Shown: positions 6,716-13,138, numbered from the stretch's first letter. The stretch is 15,836 nt of DNA from RUG12395 sp045541735 (GCA_045541735.1 JAZQJQ010000098.1:1-15836), one strand, 5' to 3'. Translations and numbers: made by a program. The notes: a model not told the origin generated them from the letters alone.

Positions 6716-6818
6716 AAGCAAACGGTACTCCCATAGGGAGAACGTACTGCAAAGCAGTAAGAAGCGAAACCGCCGTAATGCGCTCTGTACCTCGCGCGTT
6801 ACGGCGGTTTTACTTTTT
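6716..6818 (+). ncRNA. candidate structured small RNA (unassigned)
   Basis: In this non-coding convergent gap a TATACT -10-like box (6704-6709, no clear -35) is followed by two tight hairpins: CTCCC-ATA-GGGAG (6728-6740) and TACTGC-AAA-GCAGTA (6745-6759). A long terminator hairpin then ends at about 6818. CGGT (6723-6726) can pair with ACCG (6769-6772), closing both mini-hairpins in a three-way junction and competing with the terminator stem. I could not match it to a riboswitch class I know. It could be a small RNA or a structured 3' region of the lipoprotein transcript. Expression is not shown. Confidence 0.35.
6767..6817 (+). terminator. strong intrinsic terminator between convergent genes
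   Basis: A 17-bp stem runs from AAACCGCCGTAATGCGC (6767-6783) to GCGCGTTACGGCGGTTT (6794-6810), with one wobble pair and a 10-nt loop. It continues into TACTTTTT. It lies 119 nt after the lipoprotein gene and 55 nt before the end of the minus-strand HprK-like gene. The minus-strand T-run is poor, so it acts mainly on plus-strand transcripts. Confidence 0.88.
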
Positions 6819-6871
6819 AAGATCTGCACTTCAGCTCCCACACTTCGCTCGGGAATACATAGACCGCTCGA

Positions 6872-7567
6872 TCATTTCATTCCGTTCAGTGATACGTGGG
6901 CGGCTTCAGGGTCCATATTGCATCTCAGGCGGTATACGGGCACACGGGTGAGAATGTCGGAAAGCAGGGAAAGAAAACGCTCTCCGCGCCTTTCGGAAAA
7001 GCTGCGCACGGTCTGCTGCATTATAAGCGGCAGAGTCTCATAGGGAGGTATGCGGCAAATTGAATTTGTTTCCGCACGCTCGATAAAGGCAATTCCCTTT
7101 ACGGGGTAAAGGCGGTTCTCGCTGATATCGTGCTTGCCGGAAAAGGGCGTGCCGCAGCACATTATCTTTCCGTCTATAATGCGCAGTGCGGGCTTATCGT
7201 CGTTTATTATCACAGCATCATCACCGAACTCCTTTAGCCAGAGCGAGGTATGGGTAGATTTGCCCGTACCGCTGTCGGCGGAAAAAAGGTATGCTTCGCC
7301 CTTGTAAGCGACTGCGCTTGAGTGCAGCATAATACCGTCATGGTCTACAAGATGGTGGTAAAAGGCAGAACCCAAAAGCAGATATTCGCACTCCTCGGGG
7401 GTGAGGTTCGGGTTTTCTTCGCAGAAATCGGCAAATACCTTTTCGGGCAGTCTTATTCTTATATCAGCGGGCAGAGAGCTGTCCGTGAGGTATTTTTTTG
7501 AACGGGAGCGGAGCATATCGAGCTTAGGCTCCATATCAACGGTAAGTCCGGCAAATGAGTAGATCAT
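6872..7567 (-). CDS. HPr kinase/phosphorylase-like P-loop protein
   Basis: A 231-residue protein resembling the C-terminal kinase domain of HprK and the HprK-related kinases often found apart from the PTS. The P-loop SADSGTGKSTH spans residues 96-106. HSSAVAYKGEAYLF (82-95) is the strand before it. INDDKPAL (121-128) carries acidic residues like those used for metal and catalysis. GTPFSGK (139-145) is another typical loop. True HprK has an extra N-terminal domain and about 310 residues, so HPr phosphorylation is doubtful. Related short kinases accompany PqqD-like proteins or peptide-modifying clusters, but none is beside it here. SD AAGGAG (7573-7578) fixes the start. The substrate is unknown. 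Confidence 0.78.
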   Translation of the reverse strand: MIYSFAGLTVDMEPKLDMLRSRSKKYLTDSSLPADIRIRLPEKVFADFCEENPNLTPEECEYLLLGSAFYHHLVDHDGIMLHSSAVAYKGEAYLFSADSGTGKSTHTSLWLKEFGDDAVIINDDKPALRIIDGKIMCCGTPFSGKHDISENRLYPVKGIAFIERAETNSICRIPPYETLPLIMQQTVRSFSERRGERFLSLLSDILTRVPVYRLRCNMDPEAAHVSLNGMK

Positions 7568-7593
7568 AGAGGCTCCTTGAAAAGTTATGCTTT

Positions 7594-7622
7594 ATTTTAT
7601 CACATATTGAAGAAAAACGCAA
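7594..7622 (-). promoter_or_regulatory. probable promoter of the HprK-like gene
   Basis: Read on the minus strand, TTGCGT (7617-7622) and TAAAAT (7594-7599) lie 17 bp apart. The leader to the ATG at 7567 would be about 20 nt and contain only the SD. The -35 match is modest (3 of 6). Confidence 0.5.
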
Positions 7623-7667
7623 GAGCGATGCGAAAAATGAAAAATATTTCACAAAAAATCGGAAATT

Positions 7668-7686
7668 CGGTTGACACTGTCAACCG
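7668..7686. promoter_or_regulatory. perfect 19-bp palindrome, likely operator
   Basis: CGGTTGACACTGTCAACCG is perfectly symmetric around the central C7677 (9-bp arms). It covers the whole -35 box of the rightward promoter, so a bound protein would block RNA polymerase. Perfect odd-length palindromes of this kind are typical of dimeric repressors such as TetR-type proteins. The XRE protein encoded at 8010 is the nearest candidate regulator. It could also affect the divergent leftward promoter, about 46 bp away. Confidence 0.7.
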
Positions 7687-7699
7687 GCAATGATAAAAT
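7671..7699 (+). promoter_or_regulatory. near-consensus sigma-A promoter, rightward
   Basis: TTGACA (7671-7676, consensus) is followed after 17 bp by TAAAAT (7694-7699). Transcription would begin near 7706. An SD (AAGGAG, 7708-7713) and an ATG at 7724 follow at once, but only an 11-codon frame opens there. The next real gene is the XRE regulator at 8010, so this promoter probably drives the XRE-maf-immA-like operon through a leader of about 300 nt. Confidence 0.8.
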
Positions 7700-7723
7700 A
7701 TCAGAGTAAGGAGATAGGAAAAA

Positions 7724-7759
7724 ATGGCTGGAACAGGCAAATATCCACCCGCTCGGTAA
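7724..7759 (+). CDS. possible 11-residue leader peptide or truncated gene start
   Basis: ATG 7724 with SD AAGGAG 10 nt upstream opens a frame reading MAGTGKYPPAR and then TAA. The initiation signals are good and lie directly behind a strong promoter with an operator. The peptide beginning looks like the N-terminus of some TetR-type regulators, but no continuation in another frame is recognisable. It may be a leader peptide, the stub of a lost gene, or chance. Confidence 0.3.
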   Translation: MAGTGKYPPAR

Positions 7760-8009
7760 ACCTCGCTCGAGAGGTAAAATTAATCGTTCCCCCTTTGGGC
7801 GTGCTTTACCGTGAGGCGTACCGGCGTAAGTCTAGGGCGGATTTTGTCCGTAGTAAAAAGAGAATTTTATAGAAAAACTCACCTTTATTGGTTTTTCATA
7901 CCTCTTTTCAAATTTTGAAGTGTGTTAAAACTTAGTGTTTTCAATATTTTTCTTTTTACTGCCCGGACTTTTTTGCATCCCTTATATATTACATATAAGG
8001 AGAGACATT

Positions 8010-8387
8010 ATGACCTTTGCCGAAAAGCTGAGAATGCTCCGCAAAAGAAAGGGATATACACAGCAAGAACTTGCGGATATCATCGGTGTTACGTCGCGCA
8101 CTCTTATAAACTACGAAATGGGAAAATGCTGTCCCAAGCAAACGGAGCTTTATATGCGTCTTGCTGCCGTATTCAACGTGAATATGGAGGAGCTTATCAC
8201 AGACACCGACTGTGTGCCCGAGGAGATAACAGGAGGCGAGGGAGGTGACAATGCCGCAAAAGAGATGCGCAAGCTTGTTGCTAAGCTCAACGGTCTGTTT
8301 GCGGGAGGTCAGTTAAGCGAAGAGGACAGAGATAAGGTAATGTACGCCGTTACCGATATGTATTGGAAAGCGAAGGCGGGAAAATGA
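8010..8387 (+). CDS. XRE-family (Cro/CI-type) transcriptional regulator
   Basis: A 125-residue protein. Residues 4-60 form a classic HTH_3 domain: FAEKLRMLRKRKGYTQQELADIIG, then VTSRTLINYEMGK as turn and recognition helix. The remaining 60 residues are acidic, probably helical, and end in YWKAKAGK. The frame is open back to 7935, but ATG 8010 has SD AAGGAG (7997-8002, 7 nt away) and gives a normal XRE beginning; the upstream part is hydrophobic nonsense. Its stop shares ATGA with maf. With the downstream ImmA/IrrE-type peptidase it forms the common XRE-ImmA regulatory pairing, in which the peptidase inactivates the repressor. The palindrome at 7668 is a plausible autoregulatory site. Confidence 0.88.
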   Translation: MTFAEKLRMLRKRKGYTQQELADIIGVTSRTLINYEMGKCCPKQTELYMRLAAVFNVNMEELITDTDCVPEEITGGEGGDNAAKEMRKLVAKLNGLFAGGQLSEEDRDKVMYAVTDMYWKAKAGK

Positions 8388-8995
8388 AGTACGAGCTTTA
8401 TCTTGCATCCGCTTCGCCGCGCAGACGCGAGCTTCTTGATATGCTCGGTTTTTCTTACCGTCTGCTTCTTCCCAATGCAGATGAAAACAGCAGAGAGACT
8501 GATCCCGCGAGGCTTGTAAGCGAGCTTGCCGCGAGAAAAGCGGAAGCGGCAATGGAGCTTCTTTCCGCTGAGGAGCGGAAAAATGCGCTTATACTCGGTG
8601 CCGATACCGTTGTTTACGCAAACGGCGAAATTCTCGGGAAACCCAAGGATAGATCGGATGCATCTCATATGCTGAGGATGCTTGCAGGCACCACGCATGA
8701 GGTATACAGCGGCGTTGCCTTAGCAAGAGCCGGGGGTACCGTAAGCGGAAGCGAATGCACGACCGTTCACTTCGGCGCTATGAGCGAAAAGGAGATCGAT
8801 GCATACGTAGGCACTGGCGAGCCTATGGACAAGGCGGGCAGCTACGCAGTGCAGGGAATATGCTCTTTGTGGATAGACGGCATAGAGGGCTGTCACTTTA
8901 ACGTCATCGGTCTGCCGATAAGAAAAATGTATAAAATGCTTTGCGATATGGGCATCGATCCCATAACTCTCAGAAGGACGGCTGAAAATGGCTGA
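8384..8995 (+). CDS. maf: Maf-like nucleoside triphosphate pyrophosphatase (dTTPase/UTPase type)
   Basis: A 203-residue protein with all Maf/YhdE landmarks: YLASASPRRRELLDMLGF near the start, ILGADTVVYANGEILGKPKD (about 73-92, with the catalytic aspartate), and EPMDKAGSYAVQG followed by EGCHFNVIGLPI. The D-AG-Y-QG block is the form seen in dTTP/UTP pyrophosphatases. These enzymes hydrolyse non-canonical or excess NTPs to NMP and PPi and have been linked to septum arrest. ATG 8384 overlaps the XRE stop (ATGA); an in-frame TTG at 8363 would only add seven residues. Its last 8 nt overlap the next gene. Finding this housekeeping gene between an XRE and an ImmA-like gene is unusual. Confidence 0.93.
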   Translation: MKYELYLASASPRRRELLDMLGFSYRLLLPNADENSRETDPARLVSELAARKAEAAMELLSAEERKNALILGADTVVYANGEILGKPKDRSDASHMLRMLAGTTHEVYSGVALARAGGTVSGSECTTVHFGAMSEKEIDAYVGTGEPMDKAGSYAVQGICSLWIDGIEGCHFNVIGLPIRKMYKMLCDMGIDPITLRRTAENG

Positions 8996-9515
8996 TATGC
9001 TTGCCATAGCAAAAACGGCTCGCGAGGCCGCAAAGACGTTCTGCTCGCGGGATCCGTTTTTTATAGCTGAGGCGGAGGAAGTGCGGGTATGCTTTTATGA
9101 CCTAGGCTCGCTCAACGGGATGTACACGGTCCTTGACGGGGTAAGCTTTATTGCACTTTCCAATGCGCTTGGAGCTGCTGAGGCGCGCCTCGTTTGTGCA
9201 CACGAGCTTGGGCACCATTTTTTGCACAAAAGCATAGCACGTACCACCGCGCTTGCGGACAGCGCTCTTTTTTCGGGCGGAGGACGGCTTGAGTATGAGG
9301 CAAACGTGTTTGCGGCAGAGCTTCTTGTCTCCGACGATGCGCTTTTCGACGCTGTAAAGATATGCCCCGATATTGCTCACGCTGCATCGGAGCTTGATGT
9401 GCATCCCGAGATTCTTGCGGTGAAAAGCGAAATATTAAGAAATAAAGGTTCAAATTTCAACCCCGTGGAGATAAATGTTGATTTTTTGCGAAAAGAGTTG
9501 CAAAAAAGGAATTGA
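8988..9515 (+). CDS. ImmA/IrrE family metallopeptidase
   Basis: A 175-residue protein with the zinc site HELGH (residues 72-76, in LVCAHELGHHFLH). A downstream EYEANVFAAELL (102-113) carries Glu104, the likely third zinc ligand in the family's ExEAnxFA motif. The N-terminal 60 residues form the small alpha/beta part of the family. ImmA/IrrE peptidases cleave XRE-type repressors, as in the ICEBs1 ImmR-ImmA pair or DdrO-IrrE. The XRE protein of this operon is the obvious candidate substrate. The start overlaps the maf stop by 8 nt. The C-terminal 35 residues are basic and may bind the substrate. The stop overlaps the promoter of the AraC-type gene. Confidence 0.88.
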   Translation: MADMLAIAKTAREAAKTFCSRDPFFIAEAEEVRVCFYDLGSLNGMYTVLDGVSFIALSNALGAAEARLVCAHELGHHFLHKSIARTTALADSALFSGGGRLEYEANVFAAELLVSDDALFDAVKICPDIAHAASELDVHPEILAVKSEILRNKGSNFNPVEINVDFLRKELQKRN

Positions 9516-9540
9516 CTTTACATATAATTTGACTTAGAAT
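9512..9540 (+). promoter_or_regulatory. sigma-A promoter of the AraC-type gene
   Basis: TTGACT (9512-9517), 17 bp, TAGAAT (9535-9540). The -35 box overlaps the stop of the ImmA-like gene. The element TTGACTT occurs twice, at 9512 and 9529, exactly 17 bp apart and thus nearly two helical turns, which could be a tandem regulator site. Confidence 0.65.
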
Positions 9541-9583
9541 GTGTTTCGTCATCAAATTATTGTAATGTTTACGGGGTGAAAAA

Positions 9584-10429
9584 ATGATCAGCCGCGGCTA
9601 TGAAAAGCTGTTTTACGTTTCTTCCGGAAAGTTTGACCCGTCCAAGTCATTTGACGTAGAAATGGCGGGCATAACCTCTCCTAACGAGAATTACCGCATA
9701 GAGCGCAACCGCACGCGCTTCAGCCTTAACAACGTATCCGTTTTCGAGTACGTTATAAGCGGAAAGGGTTATATAGAGTGCGAGGGCGAGGTGTACACAG
9801 TTAAGGCGGGGGATTTTTATTATCTTGACCGCGGACACAGCCACCGCTACTGGGCAGACCCCGACGAGCCGTATACAAAAATATGGATTAACGCCCGCGG
9901 AAGACTTACTTCTGCTGCGCTTGCCGCTTATTACTTCAATGAACCGGTAATAATCGAGCATATCGACGTGTATGAGCCTTTCAAGCGTATGGGCGATGCT
10001 CTCAGCGCTATCGACGAAAATAACCGCGATGATGTCTTCGGCGACGTTGCGGTGCTTCTTACCGAGGTTATCGTAAGGGTGGGTACTCTTCGTGCGCGCC
10101 GCCGTGTTTCTTCTACTCTTGCTTATCAGATAAAGAGCATGATAGACGAAACACCAAATTTCGATATAACTCTCGCGGAGGTGGAAAAGAAGTTTTTCCT
10201 CTCCAAATCATATATAATACATCTGTTCTCGGACGAATTTAACATTACTCCCAAGCAATACATACTGCAAAAAAAGATAGATACGGCAAAGGTGCTGTTA
10301 AGAGACGCAAGATGTGAGTTGTGTGAGATCGCAGACATCCTGCATTTTTCAAGCGTACAGCATTTTTCCGCTACCTTCAAGCGTTATACGGGGATGACAC
10401 CCGATACATACCGCCGTAGCTGCGGTTAA
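9584..10429 (+). CDS. AraC-family transcriptional regulator with cupin sensor domain
   Basis: A 281-residue protein of typical AraC/XylS build. The N-terminal cupin sensing domain (about 40-115) includes EYVISGKGYIECEGEVYTVK, then AGDFYYLDRGHSHRYWAD with His85 and His87. The C-terminal double helix-turn-helix (about 180-280) includes NFDITLAEVEKKFFLSKSYI and HFSSVQHFSATFKRYTGMTP. Such cupin regulators usually sense a sugar or similar small molecule and activate nearby genes. The nearby genes here are a wall carboxypeptidase and a hydrolase rather than sugar genes. SD-like GGGGTG at 9573-9578. Its own promoter overlaps the end of the previous operon. The gap of 26 nt to the next gene suggests co-transcription. 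Confidence 0.9.
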   Translation: MISRGYEKLFYVSSGKFDPSKSFDVEMAGITSPNENYRIERNRTRFSLNNVSVFEYVISGKGYIECEGEVYTVKAGDFYYLDRGHSHRYWADPDEPYTKIWINARGRLTSAALAAYYFNEPVIIEHIDVYEPFKRMGDALSAIDENNRDDVFGDVAVLLTEVIVRVGTLRARRRVSSTLAYQIKSMIDETPNFDITLAEVEKKFFLSKSYIIHLFSDEFNITPKQYILQKKIDTAKVLLRDARCELCEIADILHFSSVQHFSATFKRYTGMTPDTYRRSCG

Positions 10430-10455
10430 GCATTGCCGGAGTTTAAGAAGGTAAT

Positions 10456-11715
10456 ATGAACGATAATCATAACCGTGACCGTGTGCACACCGAGCACGAA
10501 AACAAGGTGCGCCGCGGCGAAAACAGTTTAAATAACGGAAAGCTTTCCGGAAGCTACTCAACGGAAAAGAGAGCATCCGGTGCTTTTCTGTACCTTGTTC
10601 CCCTCAATATACTTTGCCTTATAATTGCGGCGCTTGCGGTTATCGGAGTGTCGTCTCTTGCAAGGGGTGCTCAAGCCGCACCGCCCGATGCACCAAAAAT
10701 AACGGACAGAGTAACCACGGATGAGGTAACCGTTCCCGTTGTTGCCGATCCCGTTACCGAGCCCGCGGATACCGCCGACAGTGTTATAGTCATCCCCGGT
10801 GTTACCGATCAGCCTGTAACACATCCGCCCGTAACTCAGGCTCCCAAAACCGAGCCGCCGGTTACGGAACCTCCGAAGCCTGCCGGTTTTCCCTACAATC
10901 TGCATCCCGATTACGATCTTTACTCTAAGCTGCTTGGAAACAGCGTATATTCCGAGCACGCCATTATAGTTGATATCGAGCAGAACCGCGTTGTCGCTTC
11001 CCGTAATTCGGGGGTCAAGATGTATCCTGCGTCTATGACAAAGGTTATGACTCTCTACGTTGCGGTCACAAATATACCGCGGGAGGATCTTTATTCAAAG
11101 ACCTTTACGATACCGCGTGAGCTTACGGATTATCTGTATATCGAGAATGCAACTGTAGCAGGCTTCGGTATAAATGAGGAAGTTTTGCTGATAGATTGCC
11201 TTTACGGTGCTATTCTGCCTTCGGGTGCCGATGCCTGCATCGCTCTTGCAACTCATCTCGCCGGCGGCGAGGAGGGATTTGCCGAAATGATGAACGAAAC
11301 TGCAAAAGCTCTCGGACTGACCGATACGCATTTCACAAACAGCACGGGACTTCACGACCCCGACCACTATACTACCGCATACGATATGGCAGTCATTTTG
11401 AATGCGGCAATGCAGAACGAGCTGTGCCGCGAGGTCCTCTCAACCGTAAAGTATACTTCGCGCTCTTCGCCTCAGAATCCCGATGGAAGAACGTGGTACA
11501 GCACTGCGCTCTCTCGTCTTTCGCCCTATAACAAGACATCTATGACCTTTATTGCGGGCAAAACGGGATACACTCCCGAGGCGCGCCAGTGCCTTGCTTC
11601 CGTGTGCCGCATGGCAGACGGCAAGGAGTACATAATGGTAACGGGTTATGCTAATCACAAAAATGAGGCGGTTGACGATGCGGTCGATGCTATATACCGC
11701 CACTGCGTTAAGTAA
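10456..11715 (+). CDS. D-alanyl-D-alanine carboxypeptidase (S11 / DacA-DacF type)
   Basis: A 419-residue membrane-anchored penicillin-binding protein of low mass. A basic cytoplasmic part of about 43 residues is followed by one membrane helix (about 44-68), then a Pro/Thr/Val-rich extracellular linker (about 76-145, with repeats like VTHPPVTQAPKTEPPVTEPP). The S11 domain runs from about 150 to 419. Catalytic motifs are SMTK (Ser193, Lys196) in YPASMTKVMTLY, SGA (256-258) where SxN is usual, and KTG (369-371) in AGKTGYTPEA. The enzyme would remove the terminal D-Ala from peptidoglycan stems. The C-terminal anchor domain of DacA is absent; anchoring is N-terminal instead. SD AGAAGG is just upstream. 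The alpha/beta hydrolase gene follows at 12 nt. Confidence 0.9.
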   Translation: MNDNHNRDRVHTEHENKVRRGENSLNNGKLSGSYSTEKRASGAFLYLVPLNILCLIIAALAVIGVSSLARGAQAAPPDAPKITDRVTTDEVTVPVVADPVTEPADTADSVIVIPGVTDQPVTHPPVTQAPKTEPPVTEPPKPAGFPYNLHPDYDLYSKLLGNSVYSEHAIIVDIEQNRVVASRNSGVKMYPASMTKVMTLYVAVTNIPREDLYSKTFTIPRELTDYLYIENATVAGFGINEEVLLIDCLYGAILPSGADACIALATHLAGGEEGFAEMMNETAKALGLTDTHFTNSTGLHDPDHYTTAYDMAVILNAAMQNELCREVLSTVKYTSRSSPQNPDGRTWYSTALSRLSPYNKTSMTFIAGKTGYTPEARQCLASVCRMADGKEYIMVTGYANHKNEAVDDAVDAIYRHCVK

Positions 11716-11727
11716 AGGAAGTAAACA

Positions 11728-12678
11728 ATGAAGGTTTTGTTCGCGGTCTTGGGTGCAGCGGTTGCTTTTGTTGTTTTGTGTACCGTTATTACACTTATCT
11801 GCTTTTTTAAATGCTTTTATATGCCTCCGCGCAAGCCGATAGGCGATGACGAATATCCTATTCCTCCCGGCAAGATATACGAGCCGTTCCGCGAGAGAAT
11901 GATAAAATGGATGAAGGAGATGCGCACCACCCCGTGCGAGGACGTATGGATAACCTCCTTTGACGGACTCAAGCTTCACGCAAGATATTACAAATGCCGT
12001 GAAAATGCGCCGACCGAAATAATGTTCCACGGCTACCGCGGCAGTGCAGAGCGTGACCTCTGCGGCGGACTTGCCCGTTGCTTCCTTATCGGCAGAAACG
12101 TTATCATCGTCGATCAGCGTTGTTCCGGAAAAAGCGAAGGAAACGTAATAACGTTTGGCATAAACGAGCATAAGGATTGCCTTGCGTGGATAGATTACGC
12201 GGTAAAGCGCTTAGGTGAAGATTGCCCCATTATCCTTTCGGGCGTTTCGATGGGCGCGGCAACCGTTATGATGGCATCCGGCTACGATTTGCCGAAAAAC
12301 GTTGTACATACAATTGCCGATTGCGGTTACACAAGTCCTAAGGGGATAATAAAAAAGGTCATCCGTGATATGCATCTGCCTGCAGATATAATGTATCCCT
12401 TCGTAAGGCTCGCGGCAAAGTATATCGGACGGTTCGACATTGATGAGTTTTCTCCCATTGAAGCAATGAAAAAAAGCACCGTGCCCGTTATATTCTACCA
12501 CGGCGATACAGACGATTTCGTTCCATGGGAAATGTCAAAAGAACTTTTTGATGCCTGCACGGCAAAAAAACGCTTTGTTACCATAGAGGGCGCAGGCCAC
12601 GGGCTTGCATTTCCGCAGGATAAAGAAAAATACCTCACCACCCTCGAGGAGTTCTCCGCCGAGCTTGGGGTGGAATAA
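11728..12678 (+). CDS. membrane-anchored alpha/beta hydrolase
   Basis: A 316-residue protein with one N-terminal membrane helix (about residues 5-28) and an alpha/beta hydrolase domain of the BAAT/serine aminopeptidase-like group. FHGYRGSAERD (100-110) forms the oxyanion HG, GVSMGAA (172-178) carries the nucleophile Ser174, YHGDTDDFVP (257-266) the acid, probably Asp262, and GAGHGLAF (288-295) His291. Clostridial relatives are annotated as generic hydrolases; the substrate is unknown, perhaps an acyl or peptide ester. SD AAAGGAAG (11714-11721) sits at the end of the carboxypeptidase gene, implying an operon. No terminator follows directly; the first good one is at 13218, beyond the DUF559 cassette. 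Confidence 0.87.
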   Translation: MKVLFAVLGAAVAFVVLCTVITLICFFKCFYMPPRKPIGDDEYPIPPGKIYEPFRERMIKWMKEMRTTPCEDVWITSFDGLKLHARYYKCRENAPTEIMFHGYRGSAERDLCGGLARCFLIGRNVIIVDQRCSGKSEGNVITFGINEHKDCLAWIDYAVKRLGEDCPIILSGVSMGAATVMMASGYDLPKNVVHTIADCGYTSPKGIIKKVIRDMHLPADIMYPFVRLAAKYIGRFDIDEFSPIEAMKKSTVPVIFYHGDTDDFVPWEMSKELFDACTAKKRFVTIEGAGHGLAFPQDKEKYLTTLEEFSAELGVE

Positions 12679-12709
12679 GATACATTTAAGTAACTAATCC
12701 CCGTTTTTT

Positions 12710-12755
12710 GCCTTCCCCAGAGGGGGAAGGGGGACCGCGATAGCGGTGGATGAGG
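12710..12755 (+). repeat. palindromic repeat, left copy (IR-L) of the DUF559 cassette
   Basis: It consists of an 8-bp hairpin CCTTCCCC/GGGGAAGG (12711-12730), a short GGG spacer, a 5-bp hairpin ACCGC/GCGGT (12734-12747) and the end GGATGAGG (12748-12755). The right copy at 13141-13187 has the same plan in the opposite orientation. The end GATGAGG extends into GAGGTG, which serves as the SD of the DUF559 gene. Confidence 0.85.
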
Positions 12756-12763
12756 TGTAAAAC

Positions 12764-13138
12764 ATGTTGCCATACAATAAAAATCTTTTGCCCAACGCAA
12801 GAAAACTGCGTAAAGAAATGACACCGGAAGAAAAACACCTGTGGTACGACTTCTTGAAACGATTACCATATAATGTAAAACGGCAGTATACTATTGAGAA
12901 CTATATTGTCGATTTTTATATTGCGAAGAAAAAGATTGTAATCGAGGTGGATGGGCTTCAACACACAGCACCAAAAAACAAAGAAGTAGATATGAGACGC
13001 ACAGCGGAGCTCGCAACTTGGGGAATAACGGTTTTGAGATATTCAAATGACAGTATACGAAACAACTTTAACTCTGTTTGCAGTGATATTTTGAAGCATC
13101 TTGAATTGAGCTTTTCGAATTTGAAATCCATAAAATAA
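12764..13138 (+). CDS. DUF559 endonuclease-like protein (PD-(D/E)XK/Vsr-type fold)
   Basis: A 124-residue protein that spans the whole DUF559 domain. It shows NARKLRKEMTPEEKHLWYDF at residues 11-30, the core YIVDFYIAKKKIVIEVDGLQH (47-67) with Asp50, Glu61, Asp63 and His67 as candidate active-site residues, and WGITVLRYSNDSIRNN near the end. The fold is related to Vsr/PD-(D/E)XK nucleases; activity has seldom been shown, so nuclease function is inferred. Its base usage is visibly richer in A/T than its neighbours. It fits exactly between inverted repeats: the SD is the left repeat's inner end and the stop lies 2 nt from the right repeat. This suggests the gene moves, or once moved, with the repeats. 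Confidence 0.9.
   Translation: MLPYNKNLLPNARKLRKEMTPEEKHLWYDFLKRLPYNVKRQYTIENYIVDFYIAKKKIVIEVDGLQHTAPKNKEVDMRRTAELATWGITVLRYSNDSIRNNFNSVCSDILKHLELSFSNLKSIK

Larger units (their letters stand above)
7568..8009. other. 442-nt divergent regulatory region and long leader
   Basis: Besides the promoters, palindrome and mini-ORF listed separately, the stretch 7760-8009 has no supportable gene. It contains small hairpins: ACCTC/GAGGT around 7760-7775, CCC-TTT-GGG near 7791-7799 and CGGA-TTTTG-TCCG near 7838-7850. An A/T-rich hairpin GAAAAAC/GTTTTTC (7872-7878 with 7891-7897) could be a weak attenuator. A 60-codon frame from 7690 to 7872 crosses the promoter and looks fortuitous. Confidence 0.5.

Noticed and set aside
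6721..6766. Riboswitch of the c-di-GMP-I or guanidine type
   Set aside because: A GCAAAGC string recalls the c-di-GMP-I core, but the GNRA loop, receptor and closing helix are absent. The ACGR loops of mini-ykkC are also missing. No reading frame follows on the plus strand for it to control.
7690..7872. A 60-codon plus-strand frame before the XRE gene
   Set aside because: It starts upstream of the -10 box of the promoter at 7671-7699, so it would not be in the transcript, and it has no SD. The sequence matches no family I know.
7935..8009. Longer N-terminus for the XRE regulator
   Set aside because: The extra 25 residues are hydrophobic and unlike any XRE beginning, while ATG 8010 has an ideal SD and gives the standard start.
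11440..12171. A 243-codon minus-strand frame spanning the end of the carboxypeptidase gene and the hydrolase gene
   Set aside because: It is antisense to two well-supported genes and has no SD or known domain.
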